Positions 48,960 through 59,178 of a DNA stretch of 64,000 nt are shown here, one piece after another. Both the position numbers and the translations under genes were made by a program. This DNA is from Mallotus nudiflorus (Eukaryota > Streptophyta > Magnoliopsida > Malpighiales > Euphorbiaceae): NCBI GenBank assembly GCA_947683625.1, contig CANTUR010000005.1, positions 186,001 to 250,000 of the forward strand. The letters are read 5' to 3'. How positions within the stretch are numbered: position 1 is the first letter of the stretch; each line of letters starts with the position of its first letter. The notes beneath the pieces were generated by a model. That model worked only from the letters and a program-made list of their open reading frames with translations. It ran no database searches and was not told the DNA's origin.

Positions 48960-50330
48960 AGTCTATCTGAAATAATATTATTGTTAGTTCTAAATAAGAA
49001 ATCAGCAAGAAAATTCTTTACCTTTTATAAATTTGGTACTATAAGCATAATTGGATAAATAACATTGCCATTTTAAAATCTTTTTATTAAGATTATTAGC
49101 TAGTATTTTTTTTAACCAAGATATTACCATTTTATTATCAATTTTATAATAAATCCAAATTCACAAATCATTAATTCAAAGCTTTTTATTGCCTTTATTA
49201 CTGCTAACATTTCATTTTCATTTGAAAAATAATTTTATTTAGCTTTATTAAAAGTTTTTGAATTATATTTACAAATTTTTGGATCTTTGTCTTTTTCTTT
49301 AAAAGCTAAAGTTGTTTCTCATCCTATATCACTTGCATCCATTGTTATTGTCCATTCACATGATCTTGTTGGTAGTGATAAGGATGAAATCTTTTTACAA
49401 ATTTCTTTTATCTTTTTTACTAATAATTCATCTTTTTCTGTCTAATCTAATTTTTCATTAAAACTAGTCAAAATATAAGATAAATTTGGAATATATTCTC
49501 TACACACATTTAATAATCCTAATAATGATTGTAGTTGTCTCTTTTTTGTTATTTTTTTTAGGAAATTCTAATAATTTCTAGGCTATGTAGGGTTGTAATT
49601 TAATTCATTTATTATTTATTATTGATCCTAAAAATTCTATCTTTGTTTTAGCAATTTTACTTTTTCCCTTTCCTAAAACTAATCCTTTTTCCTCACATCT
49701 TTTTATAAATAATAATATGTCTAAAATGTTATTCTAATGTATTAAAAAAATTAAAATATCATCAATATATACTAAGGTAAAATCTTTTCATGGTTCTATA
49801 ATTTCATTAGTAAATTTTTGAAATTCAGTATGATTATTTAAGTATCCAAATGGTAAAACATTCATTTCATATAATCTTTGGGGTGTGATAAAAGTTGTTC
49901 AATGTTTATCTTTTTCTTCTAACCTACAATGGTAAAATCCTAATTTTAAATAAAAAGTGGAAAAATAATTTTTATTTTCTAATTTTCTAATTTTCTAAAT
50001 AATACATGTTTATTTGGTATTGGATAAGAATATGTTATTAAGTAGGTTATAGTTTATGACTAATATAGTTTTTTCACTTTTTTGTTCAAAGTGCTTATTT
50101 ACTATAAAAGTACTACAACTATGTTGACTAGTACAGGGATTACAAAATCATTTTCCCAACATTTCTTGAATATGAATTTCATATTCTTTTAATGTTATTG
50201 GTGTTCTTTTATATGATTTCCTTTTATAATTTTATTTTTTCCTTCCTTAAATCTTATTGGTAGAATTATCTTATGTTTTCTCAAATTTTCTAAGGGTTTT
50301 CTCCTTCTAAATTATTTATTTTTCTATTAT
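48960..50330 (-). pseudogene. Viral reverse transcriptase / RNase H remnant (copy A)
   Basis: On the minus strand the finger/palm start contains HIQEMLGK and FIVNKHFEQKSEKT, followed by LPFGYLNNHTEFQKF and the catalytic YIDDILIFL (YIDD at 49769-49758). RNase H follows, ending with KILKWQCYLSNY and FIKGKE near 49030, typical of caulimovirid RNase H C-termini. Several stops and frameshifts are seen (for example after EMLGK and within the palm). It belongs with the protease at the other end of copy A; the two were adjacent in the circular genome. Confidence 0.85.
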
Positions 50331-50515
50331 TTTACTTTCTATTTGTGTTTGGAATACTTCTATACTGCAGTTTAATTCTAAAGTTATATTTTCTATAATA
50401 TTATTTTTGTTTTCTTTTTGCATTATATGGACCACACCATGTATCCAATTACGCAGTTGAGAACTAGTTAATCTATTTATTTTTATCTTATAGCTACATA
50501 ATAAAGGCGGGCTCT

Positions 50516-50636
50516 ATTTTTTTAAGGCCAATTAGTTAATTAAATGGGCCACATTATCTAAAAAATTAGTGCAGTTAATATAAAGGAATATTTGCATCCT
50601 TTATTATTATGAATTTGCTACTGCTGCAACAGAAAA
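50516..50636. other. Spacer between the two oppositely oriented viral copies
   Basis: About 120 bp with no viral homology recognised, between the PR-RT linker end of copy A and the intergenic-region start of copy B. It contains AAAGGCGGGCTC followed by AT-rich sequence. It may be the pre-integration host sequence or a joining filler. Confidence 0.4.
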
Positions 50637-51124
50637 GTCTTGTAAGGATGTAAAATATAGACAAGTGTTACACTAAAAAAAGGTGTAGTGCCAGGTGTTG
50701 AACTAAAAAGAAAAAAAAAGAAATTTAATAGTAAAAAAGCTTAGTTTAGGTGTAGAAAAATTAATTTAATAGCAAAGTTATATGGCCAAAAAGTTTGAAT
50801 ATGACAAAATGTAGAATCGTATAGAAACTTAGATATTTTAGTTATAGTCTTTTATATATATGAGTTTGTAATATAAAGAAAGTGAGAAAAAATTTATATA
50901 TGAATAAAATTACTGAGTCTTTGTATTTATAAATAGAAAACTATCTTTTTTTAAATTCTCTTACTATTTCTATATTTTTTATCCATGGTTTGAATACATA
51001 TATGAATTAATTGTTCATAGTTATATTAATTGTGTTTTGTGAAATTTTGATTTATACTATGAATTTTTGATAGTTTGTCTATTATTTGGCAGTTTGTCTG
51101 TCTTTCATGCATGCATTCTTATTA
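50637..51124 (+). promoter_or_regulatory. Viral intergenic region, first copy (copy B)
   Basis: Non-coding, begins TTGTAAGGATGTAAAATATA and ends at the primer site. Contains a TATA-like TTTTATATATATG near 50850 and the GTAGAAACTTAGATATTTTA block that is also found at 57233-57252 and, inverted, in copy A. Confidence 0.65.
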
Positions 51125-51136
51125 TGGTATTAGAGC
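51125..51136 (+). other. tRNA-Met primer-binding site (copy B)
   Basis: TGGTATTAGAGC, one mismatch from the caulimovirid consensus TGGTATCAGAGC, immediately upstream of the ORF1 frame at 51143. Its equivalent in copy A has other mismatches, so the two copies decayed independently. Confidence 0.75.
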
Positions 51137-51142
51137 TATAGG

Positions 51143-51550
51143 TTGAGAAGAGAATTTGCAGAGAATCTAGAAAAAATAAAAAGAAAATTTGAACATTTGC
51201 TAATAGGAATTAGTAGTAATAATAAACAAATATGTCAATATTTTGATAGTAATACAATATTTTGTAACTATAAAAAATCACATAGTAATCATAGTATAGA
51301 AGGTAATGCTGTAGAAAATTTGATAATTGACATGATAACAAACTTATGAAATTGTTTATATAATAAATTATTAAGGTTGTAAGAAAATAAAGAAAGTCTA
51401 GAAAAAATTTCTTTAATTATTAAAAAAATATTAGATCAACAGTATAGGATAGAATTATTAGTAAAAGAAATCTTAACTATTAGTTTATCATGAGTTCTAC
51501 AATAGATAAAATTTTAGATAATAAGTGTATATCAGATTGGAGTCGGTTAT
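51143..51550 (+). pseudogene. Viral ORF1 N-terminus (copy B), cut by an LTR insertion
   Basis: A 68-codon open stretch homologous to the copy A N-terminus (REFAENLEKIKRKFEHLLIG) is followed by stops. The sequence continues as far as GGAGTCGGTTAT, where an LTR insertion intervenes, and resumes at 54585. Function of this N-terminal domain is unknown. Confidence 0.7.
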
Positions 51551-54500
51551 TTTTAGTGATATACACTAGGTCAATCATGTATGACCATGTTTTGACTTTA
51601 TTATTTTATTTAATAAAGAGGCATTGTCCATTATCATTTTGTGTTATGATAATTACTTGAATAATCAATTCTTACTAAGGTCATCAAGTATGTGACTTGA
51701 TAATAAAACCCTTAGATTAAATATGAGTTCTATTCAAATTATCCCTAGTCATAACAATATGTTATAGCTAGTATGATGTTGATTGATGATTATGTTTTAC
51801 TGACCATGAATATGAGATATTAAGTTAACTCATAAGTACTTATTTGGGAAATAATGTACTAGATTAACCCATAATGAGAATACTACATAGATAATTGTCA
51901 TAAGTAATTCTCATCATAATAATATTGATTTAGTCCTTTAACCTTAAAATCATCATGGATTTCTGTTAGTGATATGCACTAGGTCAATCATTTATGATTA
52001 TGTATTGACTTTATTATTTTATTAATAAAGAGGTATTATATTATCATTTGATTTTATGATAATTACATGAATGATTAATTCTTACTAAGGCCATCAAGTA
52101 TGTGACTTGATAGTAAAACCCTTAGATTAAAATAAGAGTTCTATTCTAATTATCCCTAGCCATTTATTCATTATATGAATATTAAAGTATTAAGGCTAGT
52201 ATGATGTTGACTGATGGTTATGTTTTACTAATCATAAATATGAGATATTAAGTCAACTCATAGGTACATGATGAGAGATCATGTACTGGATTGACCCACT
52301 ATGAGAATACTACATAGATTATTGTCATAAGTACTTCTTATCACAGTAATTTTATTTCGGTCCTTTGACCTTGAAATCATCATGGATTTCTACATAGCTA
52401 TTTTATGTTTTGACACATTCTAACATTGTCTTTAACCAGATGATTAAAAGAATGTTGTTGGATATAAAATTAGTTATATGAGGAATGTGAGTAATTTAGA
52501 AGGAATTTATCCCTCATTAATATGAGAAAGATATCTAGAGGCCCCTTGATGAGATAGACTGAATGAAAATGCATGGCCATGCTGAAATGAATTGATAAAG
52601 AGTTATCATTTTCAGCCTACTTGGAATCAAGTCATAATATTGAACTATATAAGGATGACATTCTATGCCTTATGTTCAATTAAGATATCATGTGATAAAG
52701 GGACAATAAAATTCACTGTAATTAGGTTATGTCGGATTATTGACTTCACATGACTTGGGTAGTCATAATGTCTTGCTAGAGGTCACTTATGACTTGTAGA
52801 CCTAAATAGAGATTTAGGCCCACTGCCAATGTTATGTGAACCTACAGGGTCACACACTTAGAACAAGCCCAAAACGGATATGGGTTTAATAAGCCCAAAA
52901 TAAACTCTGTGGAAATAAATAATTAAAGTGTTTTATTTATTTATTTATTTGTTTATTTATTTAAGATAAATGTTATTTTAAATAAATAAATAAGATATTA
53001 TTTTTGATTTGTTTTTAAACAAAATCAGAATATAATAAATGGAAAATTACCAAAAGGTTATTGGTAAGTGAAACCCTAACTTGGAGTCTATAAATATGTT
53101 ATATTCTCTAGGGTTTCACACACTTGTTTTTGCCTCTAAATTCGTTTTCTTTCCTCTTAGAAAACAAAGACATAGTTTTCCTTTTTGTTCTTGATTTGTA
53201 AGACAGTCAAGAGGTTGCTAGCACACACACTCAAATTCGTTTTGTGAAGGGCTGTTCGTGTGGATACCTATAGAGGACGCCTCCTTTTGGAGACGTCTTG
53301 ATTCGAACAACCAAGCCAAAAAGCTCGAGGTAAGGTGTCACCGGTGTGAACCTCCTCTCACCCTTCTAGAGAATCTTGCCTCTTCTGCTTTTTGGTAAGA
53401 TTATTAAAACCCTAGATTTAATCAATTAGTCGAATTACATGGATCCTGGCTTGGGAACGTGATAAAATTTTAATTTTTTCGCTGCGTTCGCATCACGGAA
53501 CCCAACAGGATTTCTACATAACTATTATATATTTTGACACAATCTAACATTGTCTTTAACATGATGATTAAATAAATTATTATTGGATATAAAATGAGTT
53601 ATGTGAGGAATGTGAGTGGTTGAGAAGGAATTTGTCCCTTATTTAATCTGAGTAAGATATCTATGGGCCCCTTAATAAGATAAATTGAGGAAAATGCATG
53701 GTCATGCTAAAGTAAATTGATAAAGAGTTATCATTCTCAGTTTACTTAGAGTCAAGAAATAATATGATTGAATTATATAAGGATGACAAAAACTATGCCT
53801 TATATTTAATCAAGATATCATATGATAAAGGGATTACAATATTTATTATAAATTAGGTTATGTCGAATTATTGACTTCACATGACTTGGGTAGTCATAAT
53901 GTCTTGCTAGAGGCCACTTATGACTTGTAGGCCTATATAGAGATTTAAGACCCACTGCCAACGTCATGTAAACCTGTAGGGTCACACACTTAGAATAGGC
54001 CCAAAAATGAATATAAGTTTGAGAAACCCAAGTATGCTATGTGGAAATAAATAAATAGCTTATTTATTTAAGGTAAAGGTTATCTTAAATAAATAGAATA
54101 TTATTTCTGATTTAAGTTTAAATAAAATCAGAACAATAATAATTGAGAAATTACCAAAAAGTTATTTTGGTTAGTGAAACCCTAATTAAAGGTCTATAAA
54201 TATGTTATATTCTCTAAGGTTTCACTAACTCCATCATTGGCCACCAAAAATTCATTTTTCTCCTCCTAGAAAAATTAAAACACAGAGTGCTAGCACACAA
54301 AGTTTTTGTTTTAATCAAGGGCTGTTTGTGTGGATGCTTGTGGAGGATGGATTCTTTTGGAGATGTCTTGATCTGAACTACTAAAATCAAAAGCTCGAGG
54401 TAAGGTGTCACCAGAGTGAACCTCCTCTCTGCCTTCTAGAAATCTTACCTTTTCTGCGTTTATGGTAAGATTTGAAAACCCTAGTTTTAAATTAATTAAT

Positions 54501-54579
54501 CGAATTACTTGGATCCGGGTTAGGTTTTATGATTAAAAGTTTTAATTTTTGCTGCGTTTTTGAATCACAAAACCTAACA
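51551..54579 (+). mobile_element. Outer solo LTR (about 1.48 kb net), copia-like, in viral ORF1
   Basis: Starts TTTTAGTGATATACACTAGG (first dinucleotide mutated from TG) and ends AAAACCTAACA, with a 5-bp target duplication GTTAT (51546-51550 and 54580-54584). Removing it restores the continuity seen in copy A. It is split by a second LTR of the same family (51964-53507). It has a TATAAATATG promoter-like motif near 54193 and the end type (...AACCTAACA) seen in copia LTRs. Orientation is taken from that promoter. Confidence 0.75.
51964..53507 (+). mobile_element. Inner solo LTR (1,544 bp) of the same family, nested in the outer LTR
   Basis: Starts TGTTAGTGATATGCACTAGG and ends GCATCACGGAACCCAACA (TGTT...AACA inverted ends). 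It is flanked by GGATTTC at 51957-51963 and 53508-53514, a 7-bp duplication that is longer than the usual 5 bp. It is similar to the outer LTR over its length, including TATAAATATG near 53091. No internal retroelement sequence is present. Confidence 0.75.
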
Positions 54580-55330
54580 GTTATTAGTTATGATATCATT
54601 AAGAGATAAAATAGAGAAAACCATAAATGCAGAAAGAGAGACTCAAGAATTTTTAGAGAGTTAAAATATGCCAGAAATTTTAAATATAGTAGAATACAAT
54701 AATAAAATAATGGTATTAACAAGTTTTAGAGATACTATAAACACTATTATTAGTGAAGGAAATTTAGACCCCTAAAATGAATATTCAAGATATAGATGAA
54801 TATTCATTTAATTGAAGAAGACTATTTATAATTAGCAAAAATATATGCTAAAATAAGCAAATAAAGTAAAATTTGGCTTATTAAACATGATAATACACAT
54901 CTTAGTTATGAATATGTGAATAAAGAACATTGAAAAAATATACAAAAATGTATTAGACTTAATAAATTAGTTAGATAAAGAAAATAATGAAAAATTTAAC
55001 ACAAAATTTTGATATCTTAGTAAAAAAATAATATACTAAAGGAGAAATTTTATCCTTAGCAAATAAACATGGAGATATGAGTAGAGAAGTAATAAAATGG
55101 ATTTGAGAACATAATAATAATAATCATGATATGTATAAAATCATAAAATAGATTAAATTTTAATAGGAAAATGACTTTTAGATATGAAAAAATTTATAAG
55201 CAAATTAATTAATTAATTGGCCTTAGAAGAATCTTCTGTTTATAAAACAATATTTAAAAATGTTAGAACTTATGATGAATAATCTGTAGGAGTATCAATC
55301 TCTATAGGATTATAAAAAACATAACAATTA

Positions 55331-56565
55331 TTGGTAAGACAAAATAATACTAATTTCCATATAAATTATTTATATTATAATAATATTAAAGAACAAATAG
55401 AAGAACTTAGAGAGGAAATTGTACAAATTAAAAATATAGTAATCGAAAATCCTAAAATATTAAAAGTAATTAATCCAAAAAGAGAAAAATATTTTGAAAT
55501 TGAATATAATAATGAAGAATGGAATAAAATTGAAATTTTTAGTACAGAAACTAATTATGAAGAAATATTAAATTTAATTAATCAATTAGAAACAAATGCT
55601 ATAGAAAAACAAATAAATACAATGGAATTAATTGAATCTTCATCAGAGGAAGATTTAGATACAAAGGAAGACATTTTAATGAATGAAATAAAATTTCAAC
55701 CTATAGCACCTATACCACTAATAAAATATCCAATCGTAGGAAAAGATGTTGAATCTTCAAATAAAACTGAAGAAAAAATGATAAAAAATCAAAATTATAA
55801 AGGAGAAATATATTGGCTAAAAAGAACATGTGAAAATATGAAGAAGAAATAAAAAAATTGGACAAGAATGAATTCAACTATAATAATAGAAAGAGATTCA
55901 GTAGTTCCAAAAGCAAAATTATTATTATAACAAAAATTATTAGGGATTTTAGCTAATTGGTTTAAGCAATTACCACAAATTGAAAAAATAGAAATGTAAA
56001 ATGCAACTACAAACATAGAATTAGTAAGATAATATGAAAAATTATTATTAAAACATTTTACATATCAGGAAGTAATAATTTCAGAAAATACTTATAGAGA
56101 ATATTTAACTAAATTACAAATATGCAATATAAATTATTTTAAAGAATACGCATGTAAATTCAAAGAATATTATATAAAAGTAAAAATATACCCAACAAAT
56201 AAAGTATATTTAAACTTATTATTTCCTAAATTACTAGCACAATGGGGAAATAGAATATCACAAAAATATGCTGAATTATATATAGTTGAAGATTTTTTAG
56301 GAACAAGAATTACTTTTGTACAATGGTATTTATAGACAAAATGTATATTATTGAATGAATATAAATTAATGAAAAGAAAACTAAAAATAAAAAAAATTTA
56401 ATTGTAAAAAATTTTCATTAATATCCAATTATAGATATGAATCCTATAGACATAAAAAACATAAATATAAAAAGAAATGGAAAAAATATTTTAGAAAATA
56501 TAGAAAACCTTATTATAGCAAGAAAAAGAAAATATAAAAAGAAATACAATAAAAAAGTTAAATAA
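55331..56565 (+). pseudogene. Viral coat-protein region (copy B), truncated before its zinc knuckle
   Basis: The first 173 codons (55331-55852) are open: a coiled-coil-like segment (EQIEELREEIVQIKN) followed by an acidic stretch (ESSSEEDLDTKED) as in the N-terminal arm of caulimovirid capsids. The core continues to 56565 with stops and frame changes, ending in the Lys/Arg/Tyr-rich tail. The CCHC knuckle is absent because a deletion joins this point to the TAV-position ORF. Confidence 0.7.
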
Positions 56566-56574
56566 GTCATATAT

Positions 56575-57035
56575 ATATGAGATTTTATCAAACAATTCCA
56601 GAATTTGGGAAAGATCAGTCCTGGTGTCAGCTAGTGACAGTACTAAAATTTGGAATAACTCAAGAACCATTAATGATAGAGGAACAAACTAAAGAAATCA
56701 CAGAGGATGAATTTTGGAATAATATACCTTTTATTAAAGTATTAGCATGAAAGTGATCTATGAAGAACTAAAGATGGCCATGAGGTCTAGCCATTAGGAG
56801 TACTACTTTGACAACATAAATCTTATCTACTCCAAAAGCAGCCAGGAACAAATGAATAGGCCAAAGAAAATAGAAGCATGATACATATCTTTTGTAGAAA
56901 GAAAAGTTATGGCCTTAGACGAAGCACATAAATAGTACTATAGACTGATGATATCAGAAGAAAAATATTATTGTACTTTGTAAGAAGAACATGCCAGTAG
57001 TAGATAAAACTGTCAAAAAATTAGTATTACCTATG
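56575..57035 (+). pseudogene. TAV-position ORF C-terminal remnant (copy B)
   Basis: Homologous to copy A 48375-47890 in opposite orientation (shared text such as GATCAGTCCTGGTGTCAGC). Stops and frameshifts are present. It is joined to the coat-protein tail at a CATATATATA microhomology near 56570. Confidence 0.6.
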
Positions 57036-57049
57036 TAATTTAAAAAAAA

Positions 57050-57540
57050 AAGTTGTAAGAATGTAGAATATAGACAAGTGTTGTGCTAAAAAGTGTGTAG
57101 TACCAAGTGTTGAACTAAAAAACAAAGAAAGAAAATTAGTAGTAAAAAAGCCTAGTTTAGGTGTAGAAAAATTAATTTAGTAACAAAGCCATATGTCCAA
57201 AAGGCTTGAATATGGCCAAAGTATATAAACATGTAGAAACTTAGATATTTTAGATATAGTCTTATATATATATGAGTTTGAGATGTAGATAATGCAAGAA
57301 AAGTTTCCATATTAATAAAATTACTATAAGTTTTTAAATTTGTGAATAGAAAGCTATCTCTTTGTAAGTTTTCTTACTTTTTCTATATTTTTGATCCATG
57401 GTTTAAATGCTTGTATGAATTAATTATTCATAGTTATATTAATTGTGTTATGTGAAATTATAATTAATGCTGTGAATTTTTGATAATTTGTCCATCATTT
57501 GACAGTTTATCTGTCTTTCATGCATGCATCATATAACATA
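57050..57540 (+). promoter_or_regulatory. Viral intergenic region, second copy (copy B)
   Basis: Direct repeat of 50637-51120, extending to the CATGCATGCAT at the position where the first copy leads into the primer site. Here the primer site is absent; sequence continues into (TA)n. Confidence 0.65.
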
Positions 57541-57561
57541 CATACATACATACATATATAA

Positions 57562-57574
<13 letters not shown>

Positions 57575-57621
<47 letters not shown>
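57575..57621. repeat. (TA)n microsatellite at a copy B internal junction
   Basis: A TA run preceded by CATA repeats, between the second intergenic region and the MP/PR fragment. It may mark the recombination point. Confidence 0.9.
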
Positions 57622-57626
<5 letters not shown>

Positions 57627-57958
57627 ATGGGGTTTAAATTATACTATATAATTTGATAATACTAAAGAATTAGGAAAACTTAAGAAAAATAAAAATGTAG
57701 ATATACATAAAAATTATAATGAATTACAAATATCACTGACAATAGGAAAAAGAACTTTATCTAGAGAACCTAGCACTAGTAATAACCACATAATAATAAA
57801 AATTGCATTGTAGACACCATATCAAAAAGATAAGATCACCAAATGTATATAAAAGCAAAAATAAAAAACAAAAAAATGCTAGTACTAATAAATACAGGAT
57901 CATGTGTTTCTTATATACGTTAATCATTATTAGAAAAAAAAGATGAAATACCAAGTCA
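57622..57958 (+). pseudogene. Viral movement-protein C-terminus and protease start (copy B)
   Basis: Homologous to copy A about 40490-40195. Protease active-site DTG is changed to NTG (AATACAGGA near 57890). Homology ends near 57958, where unrelated Ty3/gypsy sequence starts. Confidence 0.65.
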
Positions 57959-58029
57959 AACTAGTGCTTGCTGTTGCACTAGGAGCCATTGCACTTGGCG
58001 CTAAAGCATGGGTGTTTTGTATCCACTGA

Positions 58030-59035
58030 GCAAAGACAATTTGTAATTGTATAGCTTGACCAAGTTACTTATGGCTGACTATAGAAATAGACTATGTTAA
58101 GTTCATAAAGAGATGCCATAACTATCAAGCCTATAGGGATGTCAGTCATTTACCATCCATGGAGCTTTAAGGAATGACTTCTCCTTAGCCATTTATAGTT
58201 TGGGGAATTGATATTATAGGGGAGATAAAGGCCGAGAGCATTAAATGGTCAGCGATATATTATTGTGGCAATTGATTATTTCTCCAAATGGGTTAAAGCT
58301 GAGTCTTATGCTATTGTTGGCTCAAAGGTTCATCGAGAAGAATTTAATTTGTAGATATGGGTTACCTCATTATATTGTCACTAATAATGGTATACAATTT
58401 CGGGTAGAGACAACTGCATTGTTAAAAGAATACAAGATCAAGCATCACAGGTTATCTTCGTATAGGCCATAGGCAAATGGGGTAATGGAAATTGCATATA
58501 AAAATGTAAAGAAGATCCTAGCTAAGATGATGGAGAATTATTGGGATTGGGTAGATTATTTGCAATTTGCATTATAGGAATATAGGACTACTACTAAAAC
58601 ATTGACTAGGGTCACTCTATATTCCTTGGTAAATGGGTGTGAAGTTATATTGCCAGTAGAGGTTGAGATTTGATCATTAAGAGTTCTTTTAGAATCCAAA
58701 ATCCTTGAGTGCTAATGGGTGGAGAGCCGATTAGTGCAGTTGACACTGTTGGATGAAAAGAGAATGAAAGCTTTGTATCACTCACAGTTGTATAAAAAAA
58801 GAATGGCTCGAGCCTATAATAAGAAAATCAATCCAAGAAAGGTAAAAGAGGGTGATTTAGTGCTGAAACTCACTAAGCCAATCATGACTGACCTGTAGGG
58901 TAAGTTCAAGCCAAATTAAGAAGGTCTGTATCTAGTGTAGAAGTTGTTTTCCAAAGGTGTTGCTATTTTATCAAAGCTCAAGAAGTACTTTTCGTAAAGT
59001 CTTGCTAAAGAGAAAACCTCAAAAAGAGGTTGTTT
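58030..59035 (+). pseudogene. Ty3/gypsy integrase remnant
   Basis: Plus-strand frames contain the zinc-binding end (KRCHNYQAYRDVSHLPSMEL, with the second Cys lost), WGIDIIGEIKA (first catalytic Asp), YGLPHYIVTNNGIQF (second catalytic Asp changed to Asn), ANGVMEIAYKNVKKILAKMM (catalytic Glu present) and a C-terminal RMARAYNKK...GDLVLKLTKPI motif. Stops and frameshifts break it. The sequence looks like the Tat group of Ty3/gypsy elements, which lack a chromodomain. RT and gag are missing, cut off at the viral junction. Confidence 0.85.
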
Positions 59036-59135
59036 AAGAAAAAATTAAGGACCAAAAGTGAAAAATAAAAATAAAGTTATGCTGGATTGAAAACCTTGAA
59101 AGAGGTAGTTCAGATAAAAATTAAGGAAGTGTAAA

Positions 59136-59178
<43 letters not shown>

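Larger units (their letters stand above)
39440..50515 (-). mobile_element. Endogenous caulimovirid (pararetrovirus) copy A, permuted near-full genome
   Basis: Read on the minus strand from 50515 down, the order is PR-RT linker, RT-RNase H, transactivator-like ORF, intergenic region, tRNA-Met primer site, ORF1 with coat protein, movement protein, aspartic protease, and again the PR-RT linker. About 150 bp at 39447-39600 and 50363-50510 are homologous, so the copy is one full circle, opened between PR and RT, plus a short redundancy. Removing the 3.4-kb LTR insertion leaves about 7.6 kb, within the 7-8.2 kb of known caulimovirids. CP upstream of MP resembles cavemo-/solendoviruses and not the MP-first order of caulimo-, badna- or florendoviruses. 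All genes carry stops or frameshifts; the copy is not functional as it stands. Confidence 0.85.
50637..57958 (+). mobile_element. Endogenous caulimovirid copy B, deleted and rearranged (plus strand)
   Basis: On the plus strand: intergenic region (50637-51124), primer site (51125-51136), ORF1 N-terminus (51143-51550, resuming at 54585), acidic/coiled-coil and coat-protein part (55331-56565), C-terminal part of the TAV-position ORF (56575-57035), a second intergenic region (57050-57540), and a movement-protein C-terminus/protease start (57622-57958). The zinc knuckle, most of MP, PR, RT and RNase H are missing between 56565 and 56575. It is homologous to copy A in opposite orientation. Two intergenic regions in direct orientation imply descent from a more-than-unit-length viral molecule. 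It is split by nested solo LTRs and ends at a Ty3/gypsy remnant. Confidence 0.8.

Noticed and set aside
39440..57958. Functional, inducible virus locus
   Set aside because: Every viral frame in both copies has stops, frameshifts, deletions or LTR insertions, so neither copy could express a complete protein set as it stands.
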